Below, piece after piece: positions 44,537-52,285 of a stretch of 64,000 nucleotides of DNA (positions are counted from its first letter, which is position 1; each line of letters opens with the position of its first letter). The position numbers and the translations under genes are program-made. The notes below the pieces were generated by a model. That model was not told where the DNA came from. It ran no database searches and saw nothing but the letters and a program-made list of their open reading frames with translations. Location: the NCBI GenBank assembly GCA_001592145.1, contig BCWJ01000006.1, positions 62,001 through 126,000 of the forward strand, written 5' to 3'. Source of the DNA: Xylanimicrobium pachnodae JCM 13526 = NBRC 107786 (GTDB lineage Bacteria > Actinomycetota > Actinomycetes > Actinomycetales > Cellulomonadaceae).

Positions 44537-44776
44537 ATGCCCGCAGCAGACCTTCAGCTCGACGTCCGCACCGAGCCGCCGGCACGTCGGCACCAGCTGA
44601 TCTTCGAGACCTACACCGGCCTGGGCGCCGGCGAGGGGTTCGTGCTCATCAACGACCACGACCCGAAGCCGCTCTACTACCAGTTCGAGGCGGAGAACGC
44701 GGGCGAGTTCACCTGGGACTACCAGGAGCAGGGTCCCGAGGTGTGGCGGGTGCGCATCGGCAAGACCGCCGCCTGA
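44537..44776 (+). CDS. DUF2249 domain protein
   Basis: 79 aa, one DUF2249 domain: RRHQLIFETYTGLGAGEGFVLINDHDP and LYYQFEAENAGEFTWDY, ending WRVRIGK. The family is found in redox and nitrogen-oxide contexts, function unsettled. ATG 44537 has AAGGAG (44526-44531) about 5 nt upstream. Followed by a strong hairpin. Confidence 0.85.
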   Translation: MPAADLQLDVRTEPPARRHQLIFETYTGLGAGEGFVLINDHDPKPLYYQFEAENAGEFTWDYQEQGPEVWRVRIGKTAA

Positions 44777-44788
44777 GACTCGGCAGGG

Positions 44789-44823
44789 CGGGCGGGTCGG
44801 CACGGACGGTGCCTGCCCGCCCG
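44789..44823 (+). terminator. Terminator after the DUF2249 gene
   Basis: CGGGCGGG (44789-44796) pairs with CCCGCCCG (44816-44823), GGCAC (44799-44803) with GTGCC (44809-44813), 2-nt mismatch between, 5-nt loop. Ends just past the stop of DUF2249. Confidence 0.7.
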
Positions 44824-44874
44824 TTGCGCGCCCCCGGCGTCGCCGCCGTGCCCCGTACCCGATAGCCTCCGCGC

Positions 44875-45945
44875 ATGCCAGTTGGGTCGAACGTCCCGGA
44901 CGTCGCGCCGCGCGCGTTCCTCGGCAGGGTCGCCGTGGCGGTCGAGTCGCTGACACCCGGGTACTTCGCGCTCGTGATGGCCAGCGGGATCATCTCCGTG
45001 GGGATGAACCTCGAAGGGTTCGTGGTCCTGTCCCGTGTGCTGCTCGCCGTGTGCGCCGCGGCGTTCGTCATCCTGCTGGCCCTGACGCTGTGGCGGTTCG
45101 TCGCCTACCGGGCTGCGGCGGTCGACGACTTCATGGACCCGCGGCGCGCCTTCGGGTACTTCACCTTCGTGGCGGGCACCAACGTGTTCGGGGTGCGCCT
45201 GGCCGCGGCGGGCCACCACACCGCCACCGCCGTCCTGCTCACGCTCTCCGGACTGGCCTGGCTGGTGCTGGGGTACGTGGTGCCCTGGACGGCCGCCCTG
45301 GGCCGCGAGGAACGGCCCGTCGTGGTGCGGGCCAACGGCACCTGGTTCATCTGGGTGGTGGCCAGCCAGTCCGTGGCCGTCGCGGCCGCCACCATCGAAC
45401 CCCTCCTGGGGGCCCGCCGCGAGCTCGCCGTGCTCGCCATAGTCTCGTGGTCCGTGGGCGTGTTCCTCTATGCCGCCACCGGGATCCTGGTGACGCTGCG
45501 GCTCATGCTGTACAAGTTCGGGCCCGAGGAGCTCACCGCGCCGTACTGGGTGTCGATGGGAGCAGTGGCCATCACCATCCTGGCCGCCGCCCGCATCGTC
45601 GAGATGGCCGACGCGCCCATGGTCGCCGCGACCCGCGGCCTCATCGCGGGCGCCGCCGTGGTGTTCTGGGCGTTCGCCACCTGGCTGATTCCCGTCCTCG
45701 TGGCCGCCGGCTGGTGGCGGCACGTGCGACGCCGCATCCCGCTGCGGTACGACGCGACGCTGTGGAGCATCATCTTCCCGCTCGGGATGTACGCCGTCGC
45801 CAGCATCTACCTGGGCCGCGCCGACAGCCTGCCGATCGTGGAGCACGTGGGCCGGGCCTGGATCTGGGTGGCGTTCGCCGCGTGGGTGGTCGTGTTCGCG
45901 GCCATGTGCCGGCACGTGTACCGGACCGTGGTGCGGGCGTCGTGA
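44875..45945 (+). CDS. TDT/SLAC1 family transporter (TehA-like)
   Basis: 356 aa integral membrane protein, about 10 helices, TDT family (tellurite-resistance/dicarboxylate and SLAC1 anion channels). Opens with SLTPGYFALVMASGIISVGM, the family's first-helix signature; conserved Phe gate position not verified. ATG 44875 follows TAGCCT (44863-44868) by 6 nt, so leaderless. Substrate (C4-dicarboxylate, sulfite or other anion) cannot be told. Confidence 0.88.
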   Translation: MPVGSNVPDVAPRAFLGRVAVAVESLTPGYFALVMASGIISVGMNLEGFVVLSRVLLAVCAAAFVILLALTLWRFVAYRAAAVDDFMDPRRAFGYFTFVAGTNVFGVRLAAAGHHTATAVLLTLSGLAWLVLGYVVPWTAALGREERPVVVRANGTWFIWVVASQSVAVAAATIEPLLGARRELAVLAIVSWSVGVFLYAATGILVTLRLMLYKFGPEELTAPYWVSMGAVAITILAAARIVEMADAPMVAATRGLIAGAAVVFWAFATWLIPVLVAAGWWRHVRRRIPLRYDATLWSIIFPLGMYAVASIYLGRADSLPIVEHVGRAWIWVAFAAWVVVFAAMCRHVYRTVVRAS

Positions 45946-45973
45946 CCGGGCGGCACCGCACCACCACCTAGCC

Positions 45974-46366
45974 CTACTCGCGGATCTGCTCCGGCGTCCG
46001 CACCAGGTCGGCGACGCTCACGGCCAAACCCCAGACTGCGGCCGGTGCGAAGATGCAGCCCACCACGACGGCCCACGTTTCGCCGGACGTGAGCAGCCAG
46101 TAGGCGGGGTAGGTCAGCAGTAGCCCCACTACGGAGCGGGGTCGTCGTCGCCAGAACGCGTCGGGCGCGCCCCACCCGAGTCGCACGAGGTACCCGACCG
46201 CGCTCAGGGCCGCCGCTGCGATGACGGCGCCGATCACTGCCGCCCACGTCGAGCGTGCGACCAGCACGAAGGAGAGACTCATGAGCGCCAGGGCGAGCGT
46301 CACCCAGCCCTCCCCCTGACGCTTCCAGAAGGGCTGTCGTTTCTCCGTAGGCACTTCTGTCGCCAC
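45974..46366 (-). CDS. Hypothetical membrane protein
   Basis: 130 aa with about four helices (WVTLALALMSLSFVLVA; WAAVIGAVIAAAALSAVGYLV; SVVGLLLTYPAYWLL; WAVVVGCIFAPAAVWGLAV) and a cytoplasmic basic start. GTG 46366 follows TAGCGT (46374-46379) by 7 nt, leaderless. No domain recognised. Confidence 0.75.
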   Translation of the reverse strand: MATEVPTEKRQPFWKRQGEGWVTLALALMSLSFVLVARSTWAAVIGAVIAAAALSAVGYLVRLGWGAPDAFWRRRPRSVVGLLLTYPAYWLLTSGETWAVVVGCIFAPAAVWGLAVSVADLVRTPEQIRE

Positions 46367-46678
46367 GCGCCGGACGCTACTCGCTACCCGCGAGAACGCA
46401 ACGTGGACACCGCTTGTGAGCGTCGGCGGCGTCGTGAGGCGTCGGGGCAGGTGGTGGGCGTGTCGAGGCCCTTCCGATGATGGATGCTGTGGCGCCACAC
46501 GCCTGGTGCGGTGCGCTGGTGACCATTTCTGTTCGCGGCTGAATGCAATCAACGGGTGGTTGAACCCGCTGGGCGAACGGCCATTGACAGCCAGCAAATG
46601 CTGCCCCTACGTTCGCCGGTCAGCAGGCGATTGCTGCAAGGTTCCACGGGTGATCGCGGCACGGCTAAGGAGACGTGT
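46367..46678 (+). promoter_or_regulatory. Intergenic promoter region of the oligosaccharide locus
   Basis: Consensus -35 TTGACA (46584-46589), 18-bp spacer, -10 TACGTT (46608-46613), predicted start about 46620. A TCAAC-N5-GTTGA dyad lies upstream (46549-46563), a candidate operator for a sugar-responsive regulator, not encoded nearby in the window. Confidence 0.65.
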
Positions 46679-47653
46679 ATGACGGTGGTGCCCGGTGCGG
46701 TGAATGCTGCGCGAACTGCGGCGATGGTGCGCGGCATGGAGCGAAAGATCCCGCTGTGGACCCGTGTGCGGCGCGACAAGGTGCTGCTCGCCATGATCAT
46801 CCCGGGATTCTTGTACTTTGCGGTTTTTCAATGGCTCCCGCTGCTCGGAAATGTCATCGCATTTCTCGACTACCAGCCGTATCTCGGGTTCGTCGACAGC
46901 GCCTGGGTCGGATTCGCGAACTTCGCTGAGGTGTTCGGTGACCCGACCTTCTACGAGGCGGTGAGCAACACGCTGGTCATCACCGTGCTCCAGCTCGTGC
47001 TCTTCTTCCCGGTGCCGATCGCGCTGGCGTTGCTCATCAACAGTGTCATGAGCACGGCGCTGCGGCGGTTCGTCCAGTCCGTGGTGTACCTGCCGCACTT
47101 CATCGGCTGGGTGCTGCTGGTCTCGATCTTCACCCAGCTCCTCGGCCCGCTGGGCGTGCTGCCCCACGTGCTCCAGGCGCTCGGGCTGCCGGCGTTCTCG
47201 GCGACGACGACGCCGGAGTTCTTCCCGTTCCTCATGGCGATCGAGACCATCTGGAAGGACGCCGGATGGGGGACCATCATCTTCCTCGCGGCGCTCGCCA
47301 ACATCAACGGCGAGCTGCTGGAGGCGGCCGCCATGGACGGTGCCGGGAAGTGGCGCCGCACGTGGCACGTCTACCTGCCGGGCATCATGCCCGTGATCAT
47401 CCTGCTGCTCATCTTGCAGGTCGGGCAGATCCTGTCCGTCGGGTTCGAGCAGATCATCCTCCAGCGCGACGCTGTGGGGCCCGCGGCGGCCGAGGTGCTC
47501 GACACGTGGGTCTACTACCACGGCATCCAGGACGGCGCGTGGGGTCCCGCGGCCGCCGTCGGCCTGGTCAAGGGGTTCGTCGGGTTCGCGCTCGTCCTCG
47601 GCTCCAACAAGCTCGCGCACCTTGTCGGCCAGGACGGGATCTACCGGGCATGA
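46679..47653 (+). CDS. Sugar ABC transporter permease (LplB/YteP-like)
   Basis: 324 aa, six-helix permease of the carbohydrate CUT1 type; EAA-like loop EAAAMDGAGKWRRTWHVYLPG contacts the ATPase. AAGGAGA (46667-46673) precedes ATG 46679 at 5 nt. Codons for residues about 40-65 are rich in T/A third bases (ttg, ttt, gtt, aat), unlike the rest of the gene. The ATPase partner is not encoded here and is probably a shared MsiK-type protein. Confidence 0.92.
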   Translation: MTVVPGAVNAARTAAMVRGMERKIPLWTRVRRDKVLLAMIIPGFLYFAVFQWLPLLGNVIAFLDYQPYLGFVDSAWVGFANFAEVFGDPTFYEAVSNTLVITVLQLVLFFPVPIALALLINSVMSTALRRFVQSVVYLPHFIGWVLLVSIFTQLLGPLGVLPHVLQALGLPAFSATTTPEFFPFLMAIETIWKDAGWGTIIFLAALANINGELLEAAAMDGAGKWRRTWHVYLPGIMPVIILLLILQVGQILSVGFEQIILQRDAVGPAAAEVLDTWVYYHGIQDGAWGPAAAVGLVKGFVGFALVLGSNKLAHLVGQDGIYRA

Positions 47654-48630
47654 CGGCGACGATGCGCACCGCGCCAACCACGACCCCGCCGACCGGCCCA
47701 CGCCGGCTTCGCCGCCCCGGCACGCGCCGCCACGATCCTCGCCGGCACAGTGCCCGGCCCGTCTGGGACGAGGAGCCGGGCGCGGCGGGCAAGGCGGGCA
47801 AGGCCCTGCTCCTGGCCCTGATCTGCTTCCTGGCGACGTACCCCATGATCGCGGTGCTCGCCACGAGCCTGTCCTCCCAGCGGGAGATCGCCGCGAAGAA
47901 CGGGCTCGTCCTGTGGCCCGGCCACCCCACGCTCGCCGCGTACCGGCAGATCCTCAGCGGCGGCGTCGTCACCGACGCGCTCCTGCGCAGCGTCGGCATC
48001 ACGGTGGTGGGCACCCTTGCCTCCGTCGTCTTCACGGTGCTGATGGCCTACGGCCTGTCCCGGCCCCGCGTGGTCGGGGGCCGGTTCTGGCTCCTGACGG
48101 TGCTTTGCACCATGTTCTTCTCGGCCGGGATCATCCCGAACTTCCTGGTGGTCAGCGCGCTCGGCCTGCGCGGGCACTACGCGGCCGTGATCCTGCCCAC
48201 CCTGATCTCCGCGTTCAACCTCGTGGTGGTGCGCAGCTTCTTCATGGGGCTGCCGCGTGAGCTGTTCGAAGCCGCCAGGATCGACGGGGCGGGCGACCTG
48301 CGCATCCTGTGGACGATCGTGCTGCCGCTGTCCAAGGCCGTCATCGCCGTCATCGCGCTGTTCTACGGCGTCGCGTACTGGAACTCCTTCTTCACCGCCA
48401 TGCTCTACCTCGACATGGACCAGTGGCCGCTGTCGATGATCCTGCGCCAGTACGTCCTGCTCGGCCAGCCCGTCGCCGACGACGCAGGCCTGTCGGCCGA
48501 GCTCTCCGCGCCCACCCAGGCCATCCAGATGGCCGTCGTCGTGATCAGCCTCGTCCCGATCCTGCTCGTCTACCCCCTGCTCCAGCGCTACTTCACCAAG
48601 GGCGTCATCACGGGCGCGGTCAAAGGCTGA
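47650..48630 (+). CDS. Sugar ABC transporter permease (YtcP-like)
   Basis: 326 aa, second CUT1 permease. Basic cytoplasmic N-terminus (about 45 aa), then six helices; EAA loop ELFEAARIDGAGDLRILW. ATG 47650 overlaps the first permease stop (ATGA). Forms the heterodimer channel with it. Confidence 0.92.
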   Translation: MTATMRTAPTTTPPTGPRRLRRPGTRRHDPRRHSARPVWDEEPGAAGKAGKALLLALICFLATYPMIAVLATSLSSQREIAAKNGLVLWPGHPTLAAYRQILSGGVVTDALLRSVGITVVGTLASVVFTVLMAYGLSRPRVVGGRFWLLTVLCTMFFSAGIIPNFLVVSALGLRGHYAAVILPTLISAFNLVVVRSFFMGLPRELFEAARIDGAGDLRILWTIVLPLSKAVIAVIALFYGVAYWNSFFTAMLYLDMDQWPLSMILRQYVLLGQPVADDAGLSAELSAPTQAIQMAVVVISLVPILLVYPLLQRYFTKGVITGAVKG

Positions 48631-48671
48631 CCGCACCCGCGACCGCCGTCACCACTCGAAGGGACCAGCAC

Positions 48672-50327
48672 ATGCCACAGCAGCACCCCGGCGCAACCCC
48701 CGGCGCCCTGCACCACGACTTCTCCCGGCGCGGCTTCCTCGCGCTGACCGGGGCGAGCGCCCTGGCCGCGACGCTCGCCGCGTGCGGTGCGCCGTCGTCG
48801 GCCACCACGAGCAAGGTCTCGTCCGCGAAGGACGCCCTGCTGCCGACGTTCGTGGCGGCGCAGGGTCCCGCCCCGGACCTCCCGGGCAACGCCGCGGGTG
48901 TCCCGGCCGGCTTCCTGAAGTACCCGAAGCCGTTCCGTTCCGTCACGAAGCCGCCGCTCTCCGGGGAGACCGTCAGCGGGCTCGCCATGTTCTTCTCGAC
49001 CGTGCCCACGGCGCGCGGCGACAACCCGGCATGGCAGGAGCTCGAGAAGCGGCTCGGCGGCACGCTCGAGATCGACGCCGTCTCGGACGCCGACTTCCCC
49101 TCGCGGTTCGCCACCACCGTCGCGGGCGGCACGCTGCCCGACCTGATGATGTATCCGGCGTCCGCCGCCCAGCAGAACCACGCCGACTTCCTCGCCAAGG
49201 CGTGCGCAGACCTCACCCCGTTCCTGGGCGGGGACGCCGTCAAGGACTACCCGAACCTCGCCGCGATCCCGCAGCTCTTCTGGGAGCAGTGCGTCGCCGC
49301 GGGCAAGCTGTACTACCTGCCGCTGCCGCGCGCCGTCACGGCCGGCGCGGGGTTCTGCAACGCGAAGCGGTTCGCGGAGGTCGGGGTGGCGGACCCCACG
49401 ACGATCGCCGATGCCGACGACCTGTTCAGCGTGCTCGGTGAGCTCACGGACCCCGCGCACGACCGGTGGGCGCTCGGCTCCACCGACTTCGGGCTGCCGC
49501 CGTTCCTGAACATGTTCCGGGTGCCGTACGTGTGGCGCAACGACGGCGGCAAGCTGACCAAGGACTTCGAGACCGACGAGTACAAAGCCATGGTCGAGTT
49601 CGTGGCCAAGGCGCGCCGGGCCGGCTACTTCGTGCCCGGCTCGGAAGCCTGGCAGAAGAACCAGATGGTCAACCAGTTCACGGCCGGCCAGACGGCGCTC
49701 ATCTACGACGGCCTGCCCGGGTTCGCCACCTACGCGCCGTCGACGAGCGACTCGTTCGTCCCCGCCCCGTTCGTGCCGATCGGGCACGACGGCGGCAAGG
49801 GACAGACGTACCAGGACAACCTGATGCTCAGCCCCGTCATGGTCAAGAAGGGCGACAAGAAGCACGTCGAACAGGTGCTGCGGGTGGCCGACTTCCTTGC
49901 CGCACCCTTCGGCTCCGAGGAGTACCTGCTGCTCAACTACGGCGTCGAAGGCGCCGACTACACGATGGACTCCGACGGGAACCCCATGCCGACCGAGAAG
50001 GGTCCGGCCGACGTCGCCGTGCCGTGGAAGTTCCTGGCCGCCCCCCAGCGTGCCGTCTACTACCCCGGCCACGAGGACCAGACGAAGACGGTGCACGCCG
50101 CCTACTCGACCCTGATCCCGATGTCCGTGGCAAACCCGGTCGCCACGGTCTACAGCCCCACCGACACCAACAAGGGGGCCACCCTGACGCAGGCCGTCAC
50201 GGATGCCACCAAGGAGGTCATCGCGGGCCGCAAGACCATGAAGGACCTGGACGCCGCCGTCGCCACCTGGCGCTCCCAGGGCGGCGACACCATCCGCGGC
50301 GAGTACGAGGCCGGACTGAGCGCGTGA
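48672..50327 (+). CDS. Oligosaccharide ABC transporter binding lipoprotein (Tat)
   Basis: 551 aa extracellular solute-binding protein. Signal sequence HDFSRRGFLALTGASALAA then LAAC: a twin-arginine motif SRRGFL plus lipobox, so exported folded and lipid-anchored. Mature domain has the CUT1/LplA-type features (TTVAGGTLPDLMMYP; QTALIYDGLPGFATYAP). Long form of 551 aa resembles LplA/YtcQ binding proteins for pectin or complex glycan oligosaccharides. Stop overlaps the next gene (GTGA). Confidence 0.9.
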   Translation: MPQQHPGATPGALHHDFSRRGFLALTGASALAATLAACGAPSSATTSKVSSAKDALLPTFVAAQGPAPDLPGNAAGVPAGFLKYPKPFRSVTKPPLSGETVSGLAMFFSTVPTARGDNPAWQELEKRLGGTLEIDAVSDADFPSRFATTVAGGTLPDLMMYPASAAQQNHADFLAKACADLTPFLGGDAVKDYPNLAAIPQLFWEQCVAAGKLYYLPLPRAVTAGAGFCNAKRFAEVGVADPTTIADADDLFSVLGELTDPAHDRWALGSTDFGLPPFLNMFRVPYVWRNDGGKLTKDFETDEYKAMVEFVAKARRAGYFVPGSEAWQKNQMVNQFTAGQTALIYDGLPGFATYAPSTSDSFVPAPFVPIGHDGGKGQTYQDNLMLSPVMVKKGDKKHVEQVLRVADFLAAPFGSEEYLLLNYGVEGADYTMDSDGNPMPTEKGPADVAVPWKFLAAPQRAVYYPGHEDQTKTVHAAYSTLIPMSVANPVATVYSPTDTNKGATLTQAVTDATKEVIAGRKTMKDLDAAVATWRSQGGDTIRGEYEAGLSA

Positions 50328-52285
50328 CCAGGGAGCTGAGGCTCCCGCACGCAGACCGTCGTCTGAGCCCGGTGACGGGCTGGACCCGCAGCCACTGGAC
50401 CGCTGTCGCGGACCACTGGCTCGGCTGGGTCGAGGACCACTCGTCCCCGGGAGGCGCCCTGCCGCGCCTCCCGGGCCGGGTCTCGCGCGACGGCGAGCGC
50501 CGGGAGTCGATGGAGACGGTGTGCCGCGCCATGATCCTGGCCGCGGCCAGGATCGCCGCGTCCGACGCCGACGACGCTGCCGCGGACCGGCTGGCCGCCC
50601 GGTTCCGGGCGGCGCTCGTCGCCGGCACCACCGAGGGCGGACCGGAGCAGTGGCCGCTCGGCGTCACCGGCAAGCGGCCGCTCGTCGGCCTGACACAACC
50701 CCTGGTCGAGGCCGCCAACGCGGCGTTCGCGCTCCACCTCGCGACGGCGCGCCTCTGGGATCCGCTGGCGCCGGGCGAGCAGGCCCAGGTGGCCCGCTGG
50801 CTGCGCCACCACGCCCGCCTGGACACCTGGCCGAGCAACTGGCAGCTCTTCCCCGCGATGGCGGAGGGCTTCCTGCGGTCGGTGGGATGGGAGGACACCG
50901 GCAAGGGTGCCCGGCACGTGGCCCGGGTCGAAGGGTGGTACGCCGGTGACGGCTGGTACACCGACGGACCCGAGCACCGGTTCGACTACTACTCGGCCTG
51001 GGCCATCCACCCCTACCTGTGGGCCTGGTACCGCATGACCGACGCGGTGCACACGCCCGCCGGGCAGCGACACCTCGAACGCCTCGCGGCGTACGTGGGG
51101 TCCTTCGACCGCTTCGTGGCGCCCGACGGCTCCCTGCTCCACGTCGGACGGTCCCTGACCTACCGCACCGCGGCGCTCGCGGCGGGCTGGTGTGCCGAGA
51201 TCTCGGGCGTCTCGCCCCTGCGGCCGGGGCGGTGGCGCCGGCTGGCCTCCGGCGTGCTGCGCCGCTTCGTGGACCACGGCGTCGGCGTCGACGGACCGCC
51301 GTCGCTCGGCTGGTACGGGCCGCACGACGGCACCACCCAGGAGTACAGCGGGTTCGGTTCCCCGTACTACGCCGGCATCGGGTTCCTGGGCCTGGCGCTC
51401 CCGGCCGACGCCGCGGCGTGGCGTAGCACCGAACCGGAGGACGGCGCCCACCAGGGTGCCACCGCGATCCCGGCGGCGGGGTGGACCGTGGTGCGCGCCG
51501 GCGGGATCAGCAGGCTGGTCAACCACGGCACGGAGCACGTCACGATGGCGTTCGAGACGTATCCCGACGTCGACGACCCGCACTACGCGAAACTGTCCTA
51601 CTCGACCCACACGGCCCCGGAGACGGGTGCGGCGTTCGTGCGGAACGTGGACAGCCACCTGGCGCTGCTCGCCCCGGACGGCCGGGCGACACGGCGCACC
51701 GGCCTGCGCGGTGTGCGGGTCGACGGCTCCGTGAGCGGCTCCGTGCACCTGCCGCACCTGGACGGTGGTCCGCTGCCCGGCACCGCCGTGTGCACCGTCA
51801 GCGTGGTGCACGGCCCCTGGGAGGTGCGGTGCCACCTGGTGCGCGCCGCCCGGGAGGGCGCCCTCCGTGACGGTGCGCACGCCGTCGCCGCCCCCGAACC
51901 ACCCGAGTCGGGGGCGTGGGCCGGCGGCCCCGGCCGGTGGGTGCGTGGCGCCGACGGGGTGCTCGCCGCCATCGCGCCGCTGCACGGGTATCACGCCGGG
52001 GGAGTCGAACGGAGCCAGGGGACCAACGCGCTCGGCCGCCACTCGGCGACGCCCTACCTGACGGGCGTGCAGCCCGTGGGGGAGCACGTGCACGTCTCGC
52101 TGCACCTGCTCCGGCTCGACCGTGTCCCCGACCGTCCGCTGCCGCACCCGCAGGACGTGGTCGGCGTCGTCGTCGACGGCACCGCCGTCACCGTCCGCTG
52201 GGCGGACGACGGCGCCGAGACCTGCACCGACCTCGCCACGTTCGTGCCGTGGGACGGCGCCACCGCCGCGGGACCGGTCCGGTGA
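50324..52285 (+). CDS. DUF2264 family protein, probable glycan-active
   Basis: 653 aa. DUF2264 domain over the first about 370 residues: SPGGALPRLPGR, WPSNWQLFPAMAEGFL, DGWYTDGPEHRFDYYSAWA, an (alpha/alpha)6-barrel-like helical pattern. A beta-rich C-terminal part follows. Family members occur in polysaccharide utilisation loci; biochemical role unsettled, lyase-like or hydrolase. No signal peptide, so cytoplasmic, matching an imported substrate. GTG 50324 overlaps the binding-protein stop; its stop overlaps the next GTG. Confidence 0.82.
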   Translation: MTRELRLPHADRRLSPVTGWTRSHWTAVADHWLGWVEDHSSPGGALPRLPGRVSRDGERRESMETVCRAMILAAARIAASDADDAAADRLAARFRAALVAGTTEGGPEQWPLGVTGKRPLVGLTQPLVEAANAAFALHLATARLWDPLAPGEQAQVARWLRHHARLDTWPSNWQLFPAMAEGFLRSVGWEDTGKGARHVARVEGWYAGDGWYTDGPEHRFDYYSAWAIHPYLWAWYRMTDAVHTPAGQRHLERLAAYVGSFDRFVAPDGSLLHVGRSLTYRTAALAAGWCAEISGVSPLRPGRWRRLASGVLRRFVDHGVGVDGPPSLGWYGPHDGTTQEYSGFGSPYYAGIGFLGLALPADAAAWRSTEPEDGAHQGATAIPAAGWTVVRAGGISRLVNHGTEHVTMAFETYPDVDDPHYAKLSYSTHTAPETGAAFVRNVDSHLALLAPDGRATRRTGLRGVRVDGSVSGSVHLPHLDGGPLPGTAVCTVSVVHGPWEVRCHLVRAAREGALRDGAHAVAAPEPPESGAWAGGPGRWVRGADGVLAAIAPLHGYHAGGVERSQGTNALGRHSATPYLTGVQPVGEHVHVSLHLLRLDRVPDRPLPHPQDVVGVVVDGTAVTVRWADDGAETCTDLATFVPWDGATAAGPVR

